Source of the DNA: JAIQFR01 sp041494445
GTDB taxonomy: Bacteria > Acidobacteriota > Polarisedimenticolia > Polarisedimenticolales > JAIQFR01
Direction of reading: 5' to 3'
NCBI GenBank assembly: GCA_041494445.1
Contig: JBGQAU010000011.1
Coordinates: forward strand, 1 to 49,452
DNA: 49,452 nt
The notes beneath the pieces are model-generated. The model was not told where the DNA came from. It worked only from the letters and a program-made list of their open reading frames with translations, and did no database searches. This document shows, in pieces, positions 41,592 to 49,332 of the stretch; positions within the stretch are counted from its first letter, which is position 1, and the number at the start of each line of letters is the position of its first letter. The position numbers were made by a program, and so were the translations under genes.

Positions 41592-41849
41592 GTGGCGCAC
41601 AAGAAGGCGGGTGGAAGCTCTCGGAACGGCCGCGACTCGAACGCGCAGCGGCTCGGCGTGAAGCGGTTCGGCGGCGAGCGGGTCCTGGGCGGAACGATCC
41701 TGGTGCGGCAGCGCGGCACGCCCATCCAGGCGGGAAACAACGTCGGCCGGGGGAAGGACGACACCCTATTCGCGTTGACCCCCGGTCTCGTGAAGTTCCA
41801 GGACCGCGGCCGTCTGGGGCGCTTCGTCAGCGTCGTCCCCGCCGAGTAA
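41592..41849 (+). CDS. rpmA: 50S ribosomal protein L27
   Basis: An 85-residue ribosomal protein whose N-terminus reaches the peptidyl-transferase centre. AHKKAGGSSRNGRDSNAQRL follows the start directly, without the cleavable leader of Firmicutes. RQRGTPIQAGNNVGRGKDDT and KFQDRGRLGRFVSVVPAE complete the family pattern. It has a GTG start with CGGAGG upstream. A strong terminator follows. Confidence 0.97.
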   Translation: MAHKKAGGSSRNGRDSNAQRLGVKRFGGERVLGGTILVRQRGTPIQAGNNVGRGKDDTLFALTPGLVKFQDRGRLGRFVSVVPAE

Positions 41850-41866
41850 CTTCCCGCGGACCACCG

Positions 41867-41903
41867 AGGCCGGCCGGGCTCGCCCGAGCCGGCCTTCGTG
41901 TTT
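41867..41903 (+). terminator. Intrinsic terminator after rpmA
   Basis: AGGCCGGC (41867-41874) pairs with GCCGGCCT (41888-41895), with an inner CGGGC/GCCCG stem, followed by TCGTGTTT. The stem is very stable; the U-tract is short. Confidence 0.65.
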
Positions 41904-41964
41904 CCGGCGCCGCCGCTCCGGCCGCCGGCGGACCGAGCTAGACTCATCACGGAGACCTCACCCC

Positions 41965-43032
41965 GTGTTCGTGGACGAAGCCCGGATCACCGTGGCCGGC
42001 GGCGATGGAGGGAACGGCTGCCTTTCCTTCCGCAGGGAGAAGTTCGTCCCGAAGGGGGGCCCGGACGGGGGCGACGGTGGGAATGGTGGCTCGGTGGTGC
42101 TCGTGGCCGACCCCGAGGTCACGACGCTCCTCGCCTTCCGCTACCGCTCGATTTTCCGGGCCGAGCGGGGGCGCCACGGGCAGGGAGCCTTGAAGTCGGG
42201 CCGCTCGGGAGGGGACCTGGTGGTGCCCGTCCCGGTCGGCACGGCGGTGACCGACGAGGAGCACTCGACGCTCCTCGCCGACCTGTCGCATCCCGGGGAG
42301 CGATTCGTCGCGGCGGCCGGGGGGCACGGCGGCCGCGGAAACGCGCGCTTTGCGACCTCGACGAACCGCGCTCCCCGCCGGCACGAGCCGGGGGTCCCTG
42401 GCGAGGAGCGCGTCCTGCGGCTCGAGCTGAAGCTGCTCGCGGACGTGGCCCTCGTCGGACTGCCGAACGCGGGGAAGTCCACGCTCATCTCCAGAATCTC
42501 CGCCGCCCGGCCCAAGATCGCCGACTACCCGTTCACGACGCTTTCCCCCAACCTCGGCGTCGTGGATCGTGGCAACTTCCGCTCGTTCGTCGTCGCCGAC
42601 ATCCCGGGGCTCATCGAGGGGGCCCACAGGGGCGCCGGCCTCGGGGACCGCTTCCTGAGGCACGTCGAGCGGTGTCGTCTGCTCCTCCACCTGGTGGATC
42701 CCACGGTGCCCGGGAGGGACCCGGTCGCCGACGTCAGGACCGTCAATCAGGAGCTGCGCCGCTACCGGACGGAGCTGGGCGAGAAGGAGCAGATCCTGGT
42801 GGCCACCAAGGCGGATGTATTGCAGGACTCGGCCCCGCTGCGCCGATTGGAAGCCTACGCCGCGCGTCGCGGCCAGATCCTGGTCGTCGTCTCCGCCGTC
42901 GCCGGCAAGGGCCTCGACCGGCTCGTCGGGGAGATCGGAGCGGCTCTCGACCGTCTCGACGGCGGCGAGCTCGCCGTCGCGCCGCGGCCGTCGCCGCGGG
43001 ATCGCCGCCGGGCGCGTCGAGATGACCGGTGA
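41965..43032 (+). CDS. obgE: Obg-family GTPase
   Basis: A 355-residue ribosome-assembly GTPase. The Gly-rich Obg fold spans about 1-158 (FVDEARITVAGGDGGNGCLS, FVPKGGPDGGDGGNGGSVVL). The G-domain has GLPNAGKST (165-173), YPFTTLSPNLGVV (switch I), DIPGLIEGAHRGAGLG (G3), TKAD in place of the usual NKxD, and a late SAV. The C-terminal tail is Arg-rich. GTG start with CACGGAG upstream. It ends in a four-base overlap with nadD. Confidence 0.96.
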   Translation: MFVDEARITVAGGDGGNGCLSFRREKFVPKGGPDGGDGGNGGSVVLVADPEVTTLLAFRYRSIFRAERGRHGQGALKSGRSGGDLVVPVPVGTAVTDEEHSTLLADLSHPGERFVAAAGGHGGRGNARFATSTNRAPRRHEPGVPGEERVLRLELKLLADVALVGLPNAGKSTLISRISAARPKIADYPFTTLSPNLGVVDRGNFRSFVVADIPGLIEGAHRGAGLGDRFLRHVERCRLLLHLVDPTVPGRDPVADVRTVNQELRRYRTELGEKEQILVATKADVLQDSAPLRRLEAYAARRGQILVVVSAVAGKGLDRLVGEIGAALDRLDGGELAVAPRPSPRDRRRARRDDR

Positions 43033-43742
43033 CGGCGCCGGGCACGAGGCGATTCCAGAGCGTCGGGGTGCTCGGCGGGACATTCGATCCGGTCCACGAG
43101 GGGCACTTGCACGCCGCGGAGGAGGTGCTGAGGGTGTTCGGCCTGCCCCGCGTGCTGCTCGTGCCTTGCGCGACCCCCCCGCACAAGAGCCGGCCGGATC
43201 TCACCCCCGCGGTCCATCGGCTCGCGATGCTGCGTCGCGCCGTCGAAGGACGGGAAGGGCTCGAGGTCAGCGAGATCGAGATCGAACGGGGCGGCGTCTC
43301 GTACACCCTGGACACCCTTCGCGCCCTCGCCTCGGGCCCGGCGCCCGTGCGCCCGCTGCTCATCCTCGGGACGGACGCGCTGCGCGAAATCGGGACCTGG
43401 TACCTCTGCGCCGACCTGCTCCGGGAATTCGACCTTATCGCCGTGGACCGGCCTTCCGGCGGGACCGCCGCGACAGAGGCCGCCCCCCGGAACTTCCCGC
43501 CGGAGCTCTCGGCGCGCGCCGTGGCGGTCCCGTGCGAGGCCGGTGCCGGGGTCGCGGCCGACGCGGGGCGCGAGACGACGGGAGGACGGATCTACCGTGT
43601 TGCGATCCCGCCCCTCCCGGTCTCCTCGAGCCGGGTCCGCGCGCTGGCCTCGGCCGGAGAGCCCCTGACCGGGCTTGTACCCGCCGCGGTGGCCCGTTAT
43701 ATTCAGCATCAAGGGTTGTACCGAAAGGAGGCACGTCGCTGA
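43029..43742 (+). CDS. nadD: Nicotinate-nucleotide adenylyltransferase
   Basis: A 237-residue enzyme that makes deamido-NAD from nicotinate mononucleotide and ATP. The nucleotidyltransferase motif is GVLGGTFDPVHEGHLHAAEE (GGTFDPVHEGH at 16-26). FGLPRVLLVPCATPPHKS, LGTDALREIGTWYLC and the C-terminal LPVSSSRVRALASAGEPLTG (SSTxIR-like) are family marks. The GTG start overlaps the obgE stop (GTGA), and its stop overlaps the rsfS start. Confidence 0.95.
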   Translation: MTAPGTRRFQSVGVLGGTFDPVHEGHLHAAEEVLRVFGLPRVLLVPCATPPHKSRPDLTPAVHRLAMLRRAVEGREGLEVSEIEIERGGVSYTLDTLRALASGPAPVRPLLILGTDALREIGTWYLCADLLREFDLIAVDRPSGGTAATEAAPRNFPPELSARAVAVPCEAGAGVAADAGRETTGGRIYRVAIPPLPVSSSRVRALASAGEPLTGLVPAAVARYIQHQGLYRKEARR

Positions 43743-44140
43743 CACCGGAACTCGCCGTCTGCATCGAGGCCGCCGAGGACAAGAAGGCCGAGCGCACCGT
43801 GATCCTCGACCTCAGGCGCCTGAAGGTCTTCACCGATTACTTCGTCATCTGCCACGGCACGTCGGGCCGCCACGCCCTGACCATCGCGGACGCGGTCGAG
43901 GAGCTTCTCGCGAAGGAGCTCGGGCGCAAGCCCGGCCACGTGGAGGGACGCCGCGTCGCGGAGTGGATTCTGCTGGACTACTTCGATTTCGTCGTGCACG
44001 TGTTCACCGAGGAAAAGCGCGCCTACTACGGTCTCGAGCGGCTCTGGAGCGACGCGCCCCTCCTTGCTCTCCCGGGCGAGGAGGCCCGCCCGCCGGCGGT
44101 GCCCGCGACGCCCCGTTGCCGCACCCGGAAGTCCGGCTGA
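43739..44140 (+). CDS. rsfS: Ribosomal silencing factor RsfS (probable CTG start)
   Basis: A 133-residue protein that binds L14 and keeps subunits apart in starvation. TPELAVCIEAAEDKKAERTV, ILDLRRLKVFTDYFVICHGT and GHVEGRRVAEWILLDYFDFV are the family pattern. The homologous N-terminus begins exactly at a CTG (43739), with AAAGGAGG seven bases upstream and a CTGA overlap with the nadD stop. No ATG, GTG or TTG fits in frame nearby; the first in-frame alternative, a GTG in ERTVILD, would cut into the fold. So CTG is the likely start. Confidence 0.9.
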   Translation: MTPELAVCIEAAEDKKAERTVILDLRRLKVFTDYFVICHGTSGRHALTIADAVEELLAKELGRKPGHVEGRRVAEWILLDYFDFVVHVFTEEKRAYYGLERLWSDAPLLALPGEEARPPAVPATPRCRTRKSG

Positions 44141-44162
44141 CCGGCGCGCTCGGAGTACCGCG

Positions 44163-45149
44163 GTGCCGGACTTCGATACGCGCGACCCCGCCTTTCGGCG
44201 CCTCCTGCAGATGGCCGAGCGCGCCGCGCGGTCCCAAGCGAACGTCCTGCTGACCGGCGAGTCCGGCACGGGGAAGAACCGCCTCGCGGCGTTCCTCCAC
44301 GAGAGGAGCCCCCGCGCGGCCGGTCCGTTCGTCGACGTCCCATGCGCGAACGTTCCCGCGGATCTCCTCGAGAGCGATCTCTTCGGACACGAGAAGGGCG
44401 CGTTCACGGACGCCCACGAGGCAAGGACCGGCCGGTTCGAGCGGGCGGCCGGCGGGACTCTCTACTTCGACGAGATCCAGGAGCTCGAGCCGGGGCTCCA
44501 GGCGAAGGTGCTCCGAGCGATCGACGAGAAGCGCTTCGAGCGCCTCGGGGGGAACCGGACGGTGGAGGTGGACGTCCGGATCCTCGCCTCGACCCGCGAG
44601 GATCCGGCGCGCCTCGTGGGAGAAGGGAGGCTGCGCGAGGACCTCTTCTACCGTCTCGACGTGGTGCGGCTCGCGCTTCCGCCGCTCCGGGACCGCCGGG
44701 CGGACATCCCTGTACTCGCGCAGGCCCTCCTCGACGAGACGGTATCCCGCCACCGCCTCCCCCCGCGGCGGCTCGCGCCCGGAGCGGTCGAGGTCCTGCT
44801 CCGGCACGCGTGGCCGGGAAACGTCCGCGAACTCGGCCACGCGATCGAGGCGGCCGCGGTTCTCGCGGAAGGAGAGACGATCGGCGAAGCGGACCTCCCC
44901 GGGGGCCTCTCGCTGGCGAGCCCGCTGGGGCTGCGCTCCGCGGCCTCCGGCGCGATGTCTCTCGACGTGCTGGAGCATGCCTACATCGACGAGGTGCTCC
45001 GGCGCACACGCGGCAACAAGTCGGCGGCCGCGCGGATCCTGGGAATCCACCGCAAGACGCTGCACGAGAGGCTCCGCGCCCGGCAGCGCCCCGCTCCCGC
45101 CACGACCGGCGGCGGCGACGACGACCCGTCCGGAGAGGCCGGGGAGTGA
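44163..45149 (+). CDS. Sigma-54 activator-type AAA+ regulator without receiver domain
   Basis: A 328-residue bacterial enhancer-binding protein. The GTG at 44163, with GGAG upstream, starts just before the AAA+ domain. Walker A is LLTGESGTGKNRLAAFLHER, the sigma-54 loop is HEKGAFTDAHEARTGRFERA (GAFTDA instead of GAFTGA), and Walker B is GTLYFDEIQELEPGLQAKVL. The arginine finger region is EDLFYRLDVVRLALPPLRDR. A Fis-type HTH closes it (NKSAAARILGIHRKTLHERL). No sensory domain is present. It sits between rsfS and rlmH, overlapping the latter by four bases. The target promoters are unknown. Confidence 0.88.
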   Translation: MPDFDTRDPAFRRLLQMAERAARSQANVLLTGESGTGKNRLAAFLHERSPRAAGPFVDVPCANVPADLLESDLFGHEKGAFTDAHEARTGRFERAAGGTLYFDEIQELEPGLQAKVLRAIDEKRFERLGGNRTVEVDVRILASTREDPARLVGEGRLREDLFYRLDVVRLALPPLRDRRADIPVLAQALLDETVSRHRLPPRRLAPGAVEVLLRHAWPGNVRELGHAIEAAAVLAEGETIGEADLPGGLSLASPLGLRSAASGAMSLDVLEHAYIDEVLRRTRGNKSAAARILGIHRKTLHERLRARQRPAPATTGGGDDDPSGEAGE

Positions 45150-45610
45150 GGCTCCTCCTGCTCTCCGTCGGCAAGCCGCGGGACGGGGCCGCGGCGGCGC
45201 TCCACGACCTCTACGCCGACCGCATCCGGAGCTTCGGCGCGGGCTACGAGGCGCGATGGGTGCCCGAAGTCCGCGCCGGCGGCCGCTACTCCGACGATCA
45301 CGTGCGGGAGCGCGAGGGGGACGCGCTTCGCGGGGCATGGCCCTCCGCCGGAACCGTGGTGGCCCTGGACCGCGGCGGTGCGCTTCTGGACAGCGACGAG
45401 CTGGCCCGGGCGCTCGAGCGTTGGTCGAGCCCCGCCGCGACGTTCCTGGTCGGAGGGCCGCTCGGCCTTCATCGAGCGGTCCTCGAGGCGGTGGACCGGG
45501 TCTGGTCGCTCTCGCCCCTCACCTTCCCCCACGAGGTCGCGCGCGCGCTCGTCGCCGAGCAGCTCTACCGCGCGATCACGATCCTGCGCGGGGTGCCGTA
45601 CCACAAGTAG
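45146..45610 (+). CDS. rlmH: 23S rRNA pseudouridine(1915) N3-methyltransferase
   Basis: A 154-residue SPOUT methyltransferase acting on helix 69 of 23S rRNA in 70S ribosomes. MRLLLLSVGKPRDGAAAALH starts the fold. TVVALDRGGALLDSDELARA, FLVGGPLGLHRAVLEAVDRV and the knotted C-terminus EQLYRAITILRGVPYHK are the signature. The GTG start overlaps the previous stop (GTGA). The length is normal. Confidence 0.95.
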   Translation: MRLLLLSVGKPRDGAAAALHDLYADRIRSFGAGYEARWVPEVRAGGRYSDDHVREREGDALRGAWPSAGTVVALDRGGALLDSDELARALERWSSPAATFLVGGPLGLHRAVLEAVDRVWSLSPLTFPHEVARALVAEQLYRAITILRGVPYHK

Positions 45611-45630
45611 CGCGGCGCCGACTGAAGGAC

Positions 45631-45655
45631 ACCGGCGGATCGCCGGTGCGTTCTT
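45631..45655 (+). terminator. Possible terminator after rlmH
   Basis: ACCGGCG (45631-45637) pairs with CGCCGGT (45641-45647) over a three-base loop, followed by GCGTTCTT. The U-tract is poor, and it adjoins the next promoter. Confidence 0.4.
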
Positions 45656-45682
45656 GACGCACCCCTGGCGGTGCACTAATCT
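45654..45682 (+). promoter_or_regulatory. Sigma-70 promoter for the LapA-LapB-like gene
   Basis: TTGACG (45654-45659) and TAATCT (45677-45682) are 17 bases apart, about 60 bases before ATG 45742. Confidence 0.6.
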
Positions 45683-45741
45683 TGCCTCGGTCTTGCGCCC
45701 GGGTCCGACCGGGCCCGCGAAGTCCGCCGGGAACCGATCTC

Positions 45742-47112
45742 ATGAGAGTACGGACGTTTCTGTTCATCCTGCTCGCGATGGTGGTGGTCTACGCCGCGTC
45801 CTCGCTGTTCGTGTCGAACCGCGAGGTGCTCGAGCGTCCGTTCCACTTCTGGGGCGGCGTGAACCTCCCGGTCGGACTCGCGCTCCTCATCTTCTTCGTG
45901 GTGGGTGTCGCGATCACGGTGCTGGCCGGCCTCACCCGCGAAGCGGGCATGCTGGTGGAGCGCTCGCGCCGGCGCAAGGCCACGAAGCGCGCGGAGGAGA
46001 TAGAAGAGGAGTACACCCGCGGATTGGCGGCGGTGCTCGAAGGGCGCGAGGAGGAGGCGCTGCGCCATTTCCGCGCGGTCCTCGAGCGCGACAGCCGCCA
46101 TTTCAACACCCTGCTCAAGATCGGAGAGGTCCTTCGCCACGAGGAGAAGTACGCGGAGGCGATCGAGTACCACCGGAAGGCGCACCACCTCAAGGAGGAC
46201 GACCCGCGCCCGCTCTACGAGCTCGTGGAGGATCACGAGGCCAAGGGGGACCTGGACCGGGCCCGCGCGGTGCTCGGGAAGATCATCGCCCTCAAGAAAC
46301 AGTCGGTGCTCGCATGGCGCAAGCTGCGATCGCTCCACATCAAGGAGCGTGGCTTCGCGAAGGCGCTCGAGGCGCACGAGCGCGTCGAGAAATATTCGGA
46401 CGCCAGCGACCCCCGCGACGCCGCGGACGCCCGCGTCGGCCTCGGGGTTCGCTACGAGATCGCCGCCGAGCATCTCCGCGCCGGGCGCGCCCGGGAGGCC
46501 GGCGCCGCACTGCGGAAGGTCCTCAAGGACGCCCCACGATTCATTCCCGCGCACGTGCTGCTCGGCGAGGCGGTACGGCAGGAGGGGAAGGAGGAGGAGG
46601 CGATCGAGGCGTGGGAGCATGCCTTCGAGTCCACGAACGACCCCGTGTTCCTGACGCTGATCGAGGACCACTTTCTCCAGCGCGAGCGGCCGCTGGCCGC
46701 CATCGAGGCGCTCAAGCGCTGCGCGGCGCGGGCCGGGCGCGACACCCTCGCGCGGTTCTTCCTCGGGAAGCTTTACTTCCGCCTCGAGATGCTCGATGAC
46801 GCTCTCGCCGTGCTGTCGTCGCTCGAGAGCCGCGCCTCGTACGCGCCGACGCTTCACTACCTGCTGGGCCGGATCCATGAGCGCCGGAAGAACCACCGCG
46901 ATGCCGCCGCGGAGTACCGGAAGGTGATCAAGGACACCGAGCTTACCCAGCTCGAGTACCGCTGCCGCGCTTGCGGCGAGACCTCGATGGAGTGGGTCGA
47001 TCGCTGCCCCGGCTGCGGGGAGTGGAATACCGCCGAGCTCAACTTCCGCGAGGAGATGTCCCTCGAAGAGCTGGGCCTCCCGCCCGCGCCGGTCTACACC
47101 GCGCGGAAGTAG
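45742..47112 (+). CDS. LapA-domain/LapB-like TPR protein with C-terminal rubredoxin-type zinc motif
   Basis: A 456-residue inner-membrane protein. Residues 1-75 have two membrane helices (RTFLFILLAMVVVYAASSLF and LPVGLALLIFFVVGVAITVL) separated by an N..E..FHFWGGVN loop, the layout of LapA (DUF1049). Residues about 85-400 are TPR repeats (GLAAVLEGREEEALRHFRAV, IGEVLRHEEKYAEAIEYHRK). The end has YRCRACGETSMEWVDRCPGC, a four-Cys rubredoxin-like site as in LapB/YciM. In E. coli LapA and LapB are adjacent genes, and LapB guides LpxC turnover by FtsH to control LPS. Here they appear fused. The function is inferred from this likeness. Confidence 0.78.
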   Translation: MRVRTFLFILLAMVVVYAASSLFVSNREVLERPFHFWGGVNLPVGLALLIFFVVGVAITVLAGLTREAGMLVERSRRRKATKRAEEIEEEYTRGLAAVLEGREEEALRHFRAVLERDSRHFNTLLKIGEVLRHEEKYAEAIEYHRKAHHLKEDDPRPLYELVEDHEAKGDLDRARAVLGKIIALKKQSVLAWRKLRSLHIKERGFAKALEAHERVEKYSDASDPRDAADARVGLGVRYEIAAEHLRAGRAREAGAALRKVLKDAPRFIPAHVLLGEAVRQEGKEEEAIEAWEHAFESTNDPVFLTLIEDHFLQRERPLAAIEALKRCAARAGRDTLARFFLGKLYFRLEMLDDALAVLSSLESRASYAPTLHYLLGRIHERRKNHRDAAAEYRKVIKDTELTQLEYRCRACGETSMEWVDRCPGCGEWNTAELNFREEMSLEELGLPPAPVYTARK

Positions 47113-47175
47113 TCGCCCGCCTCGCGTCCCGCGGAATCGCCGGGTCTCCCGATCGCCTTCCCGGAAAGATCGCCC

Positions 47176-48006
47176 TTGACCGGACCGAACAAGGTTTCCG
47201 TCCCGGCGTGGCTCCGGGCCGCGAGGTGGCTCCACCGCGCGGCGTGCCACCCGGTCGCGTCCATCCTCCTGCCGGGCGGCTGCTTCGTGTGCGGCCGGCC
47301 GCTCGGCCCCCGGCACCGTCTCGGCGCCTGCCCGGATTGCTGGGCGGAGCTCAACGTGCTCCGTCCGCCGCTCTGCCGGTCCTGCGGGTTGAAGATGCCC
47401 ACCTCGACCGACCTCTTGGGTCCCGCGAACGGGAGGTGCGCGGCGTGCGCGCTCGAGGCTCCGACATTCGACGGGGTCCGTCCCGCCGTGGAGTACAGAG
47501 GGGCCGCGCGCCGATTCCTGCTCGCGGCCAAATTCGGAGGCAAGCGGGAAGTGCTCCGGGCGCTCGGCGGCCAGCTCGCGCAGGTGCTCGCGGCCTCGGG
47601 GTTCGCGCGCGGTTGTCACGTGGTCACCCCCGTTCCCGCGCACGCTTGGTCCAGGATTCGGCGGGGATACAACCCCGCTCTCGAGATCGCGCTGCCGGTG
47701 GGGGCCGCGCTGGGCCTTCCCATCGGCAGCGGCCTCCTCGCCCGCAGGCTCACTCACCCCGCCGTCGCGAAGCGGCTCGGCGCTCGGCGGCGGCGGGCGG
47801 CCGCCGCGTCCGCGTTCCGCGCGTCGAGGAGTGCCCGGGGGCTGAACGTCCTGCTCGTGGACGACGTGATGACCACCGGCGCGACGGCGGAGGCATGCGC
47901 GCTTGCGCTCAAAGCTTCCGGCGCCCTGGAGGTGAGAGTCGCCGCATGGGCCCGCACGCCCAGGGGCGGCGAGAGGTTTGGCCCTGCCGGCGAAGGCGGC
48001 CTATAA
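47176..48006 (+). CDS. ComF-family phosphoribosyltransferase-like protein
   Basis: A 276-residue protein of the ComF/GntX family, which in transformable bacteria is needed for DNA uptake. It has an N-terminal zinc site (GCFVCGRPLG, CPDCWAEL, CRSCGLKM, CAACALEA), the FLLAAKFGGKREVLRALGGQ segment, TPVPAHAWSRIRRGYNPALE (family motif) and the PRPP loop NVLLVDDVMTTGATAEACAL. The start is a TTG at 47176 with GGAAAG upstream; other starts are possible. The end overlaps a promoter for the next gene. Whether this organism is competent cannot be judged. Confidence 0.88.
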   Translation: MTGPNKVSVPAWLRAARWLHRAACHPVASILLPGGCFVCGRPLGPRHRLGACPDCWAELNVLRPPLCRSCGLKMPTSTDLLGPANGRCAACALEAPTFDGVRPAVEYRGAARRFLLAAKFGGKREVLRALGGQLAQVLAASGFARGCHVVTPVPAHAWSRIRRGYNPALEIALPVGAALGLPIGSGLLARRLTHPAVAKRLGARRRRAAAASAFRASRSARGLNVLLVDDVMTTGATAEACALALKASGALEVRVAAWARTPRGGERFGPAGEGGL

Positions 48007-48007
48007 T
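47978..48007 (+). promoter_or_regulatory. Promoter for the cyclophilin gene
   Basis: TTGGCC (47978-47983) and a perfect TATAAT (48002-48007) are 18 bases apart, overlapping the end of comF, about 65 bases before ATG 48072. Confidence 0.55.
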
Positions 48008-48071
48008 GCTCGGTTCATCCGGTTCGAGCCACCTGGCGGCGGCCCGCGCCGACCGGGATCGAGAGGTAGCC

Positions 48072-49037
48072 ATGCGTCCTGCGGTCCTCGTCTTGTCTGC
48101 GGCTTTCCTCTGCGGCCACGCCGCGGCCGCGCCGGGTGACGTGGTCGGCCCGGGGAAGGCGCCCGCGAAGGAGGGAACGGTCAAGGCGATGCTCGAGCTC
48201 TCCCATTCGCTCTACTACTCGGGCGACCCGCTCGAGCTCCGCGTGAGCATCGGGAACGAGGGGGATGCCGAGGTTCAGAACCCCGTCAAGACCCCGCTGC
48301 CCGCCGGGCTCGAGGTCCGCGCCACGGGCGGCGCCCTCCTGAAGCGTGCCGCGAAGCCGGAAGCGGGCGAGCCCTCCCGGCCGGAGCGGCTCGCGCCGAA
48401 GTACGCCTACAGCGCCGTGATCGACCTGACGAAGGTGTTCCCCGAGCTCGGGAGCCCCGGCCAGTACGAGATTCGTTGGGCGGCTGACGGGGTGTCGTCG
48501 CCGACGCTCGTGGTCCGTCTGATCCCGAAGTACGACCCCTCCAAGGAGTACCGGGCCCGCGTCGAGACGGACGAGGGGGTGTTCGCGCTCGAGTTCTTCT
48601 CGAAATCCGCTCCGCTCGCCACCAAGGCGTTCATCGATATGGCGAACGCGGGGTTCTACGACGGGCTGTCCTTCCACGAGGTCCATCCGGACCAGTTCGT
48701 GGTGGGAGGCGACCCGCAGGGCGATGGCGCGGGCATGCCCCCGATCCGCTACCCCGCGGACCCGTCGAACGTTCCCGTGGTCGCGGGCACGGTACTGATG
48801 AAGCCGCTCAGCCCTTCGCCGCCGACCAACGGATCGCAGTTCATCGTCATGCTGCGAGCGGAGCCGGCCTGGAGCGGCCAGGCCACGGTGCTCGGCCAGG
48901 TCGTCGACGGGCTCGAGGTTCTCCAGCGGATATCGAGGCTGCCGAGCACGCAGCAGACGGCGCGCCCCTTCTTCAAGCCCATCAAGGACGTCCGGATCCG
49001 TAAGATGACCGTGGTCGAGAAGCCGGTACCCCGTTGA
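48072..49037 (+). CDS. Secreted cyclophilin-type peptidyl-prolyl isomerase with N-terminal extra domain
   Basis: A 321-residue exported protein. ATG 48072 follows GAGAGGTAG and starts a signal peptide (AVLVLSAAFLCGHAAAA). Residues about 35-155 form a beta-rich domain (MLELSHSLYYSGDPLELRVS), Ig-like in look. Residues about 158-316 are a cyclophilin domain: RVETDEGVFALEFFSKSAPL, FIDMANAGFYDGLSFHEVHP, FVVGGDPQGDGAG, TNGSQFIVML and TVLGQVVDGLEVLQRISRL. The HEVHPDQFVVGGDP segment replaces the usual FHRVI-x-F-M-x-Q-G-GD, so the catalytic Arg is not evident. It probably helps fold periplasmic proteins. Confidence 0.88.
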   Translation: MRPAVLVLSAAFLCGHAAAAPGDVVGPGKAPAKEGTVKAMLELSHSLYYSGDPLELRVSIGNEGDAEVQNPVKTPLPAGLEVRATGGALLKRAAKPEAGEPSRPERLAPKYAYSAVIDLTKVFPELGSPGQYEIRWAADGVSSPTLVVRLIPKYDPSKEYRARVETDEGVFALEFFSKSAPLATKAFIDMANAGFYDGLSFHEVHPDQFVVGGDPQGDGAGMPPIRYPADPSNVPVVAGTVLMKPLSPSPPTNGSQFIVMLRAEPAWSGQATVLGQVVDGLEVLQRISRLPSTQQTARPFFKPIKDVRIRKMTVVEKPVPR

Positions 49038-49108
49038 CGACGGCGTGGTGCCCGGGTCGGTGGGTCCGCGCGAGGATCGCTGCGCGAATTTTCCCGCGCG
49101 AACTTTCC

Positions 49109-49137
49109 TTGACCGGCGGAGGACTTCACCGTATACA
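49109..49137 (+). promoter_or_regulatory. Upstream tandem sigma-70 promoter
   Basis: TTGACC (49109-49114) and TATACA (49132-49137) are 17 bases apart. It would give a leader of about 190 bases to ATG 49333, or an independent small RNA. Confidence 0.55.
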
Positions 49138-49239
49138 GACCTGCGCGTTGAAGAGACGGTGGGGTACGGTACGCGCGAAAGTACAGCGGAAGTTAGGTGG
49201 TCGGAGCGGTTGTTATCGCTCGCACCGACCGGAAACAGC

Positions 49240-49267
49240 TTGACGATGAAGCGATTGACCGTATAAG
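49240..49267 (+). promoter_or_regulatory. Downstream tandem sigma-70 promoter
   Basis: TTGACG (49240-49245) and TATAAG (49262-49267) are 16 bases apart, about 66 bases before ATG 49333. Confidence 0.6.
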
Positions 49268-49332
49268 TAGGGCACTTTAGCTTTTATGAGGTTTCTTAAA
49301 CTGGAGGTTCCCGGAGCGGGGAGGTCACGTTC

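Larger units (their letters stand above)
49038..49332. other. Intergenic region with two tandem promoters
   Basis: About 295 bases upstream of the right-edge gene. It contains promoters at 49109-49137 and 49240-49267. A weak GC hairpin around 49080-49100 (CGCG AATTTTCC CGCG) could end transcription of the cyclophilin gene. No gene was recognised in between. Confidence 0.5.

Noticed and set aside
41939..41944. TAGACT as a -10 box for obgE
   Set aside because: No acceptable -35 at 16-18 bases, and obgE can be read from the upstream promoter past the terminator.
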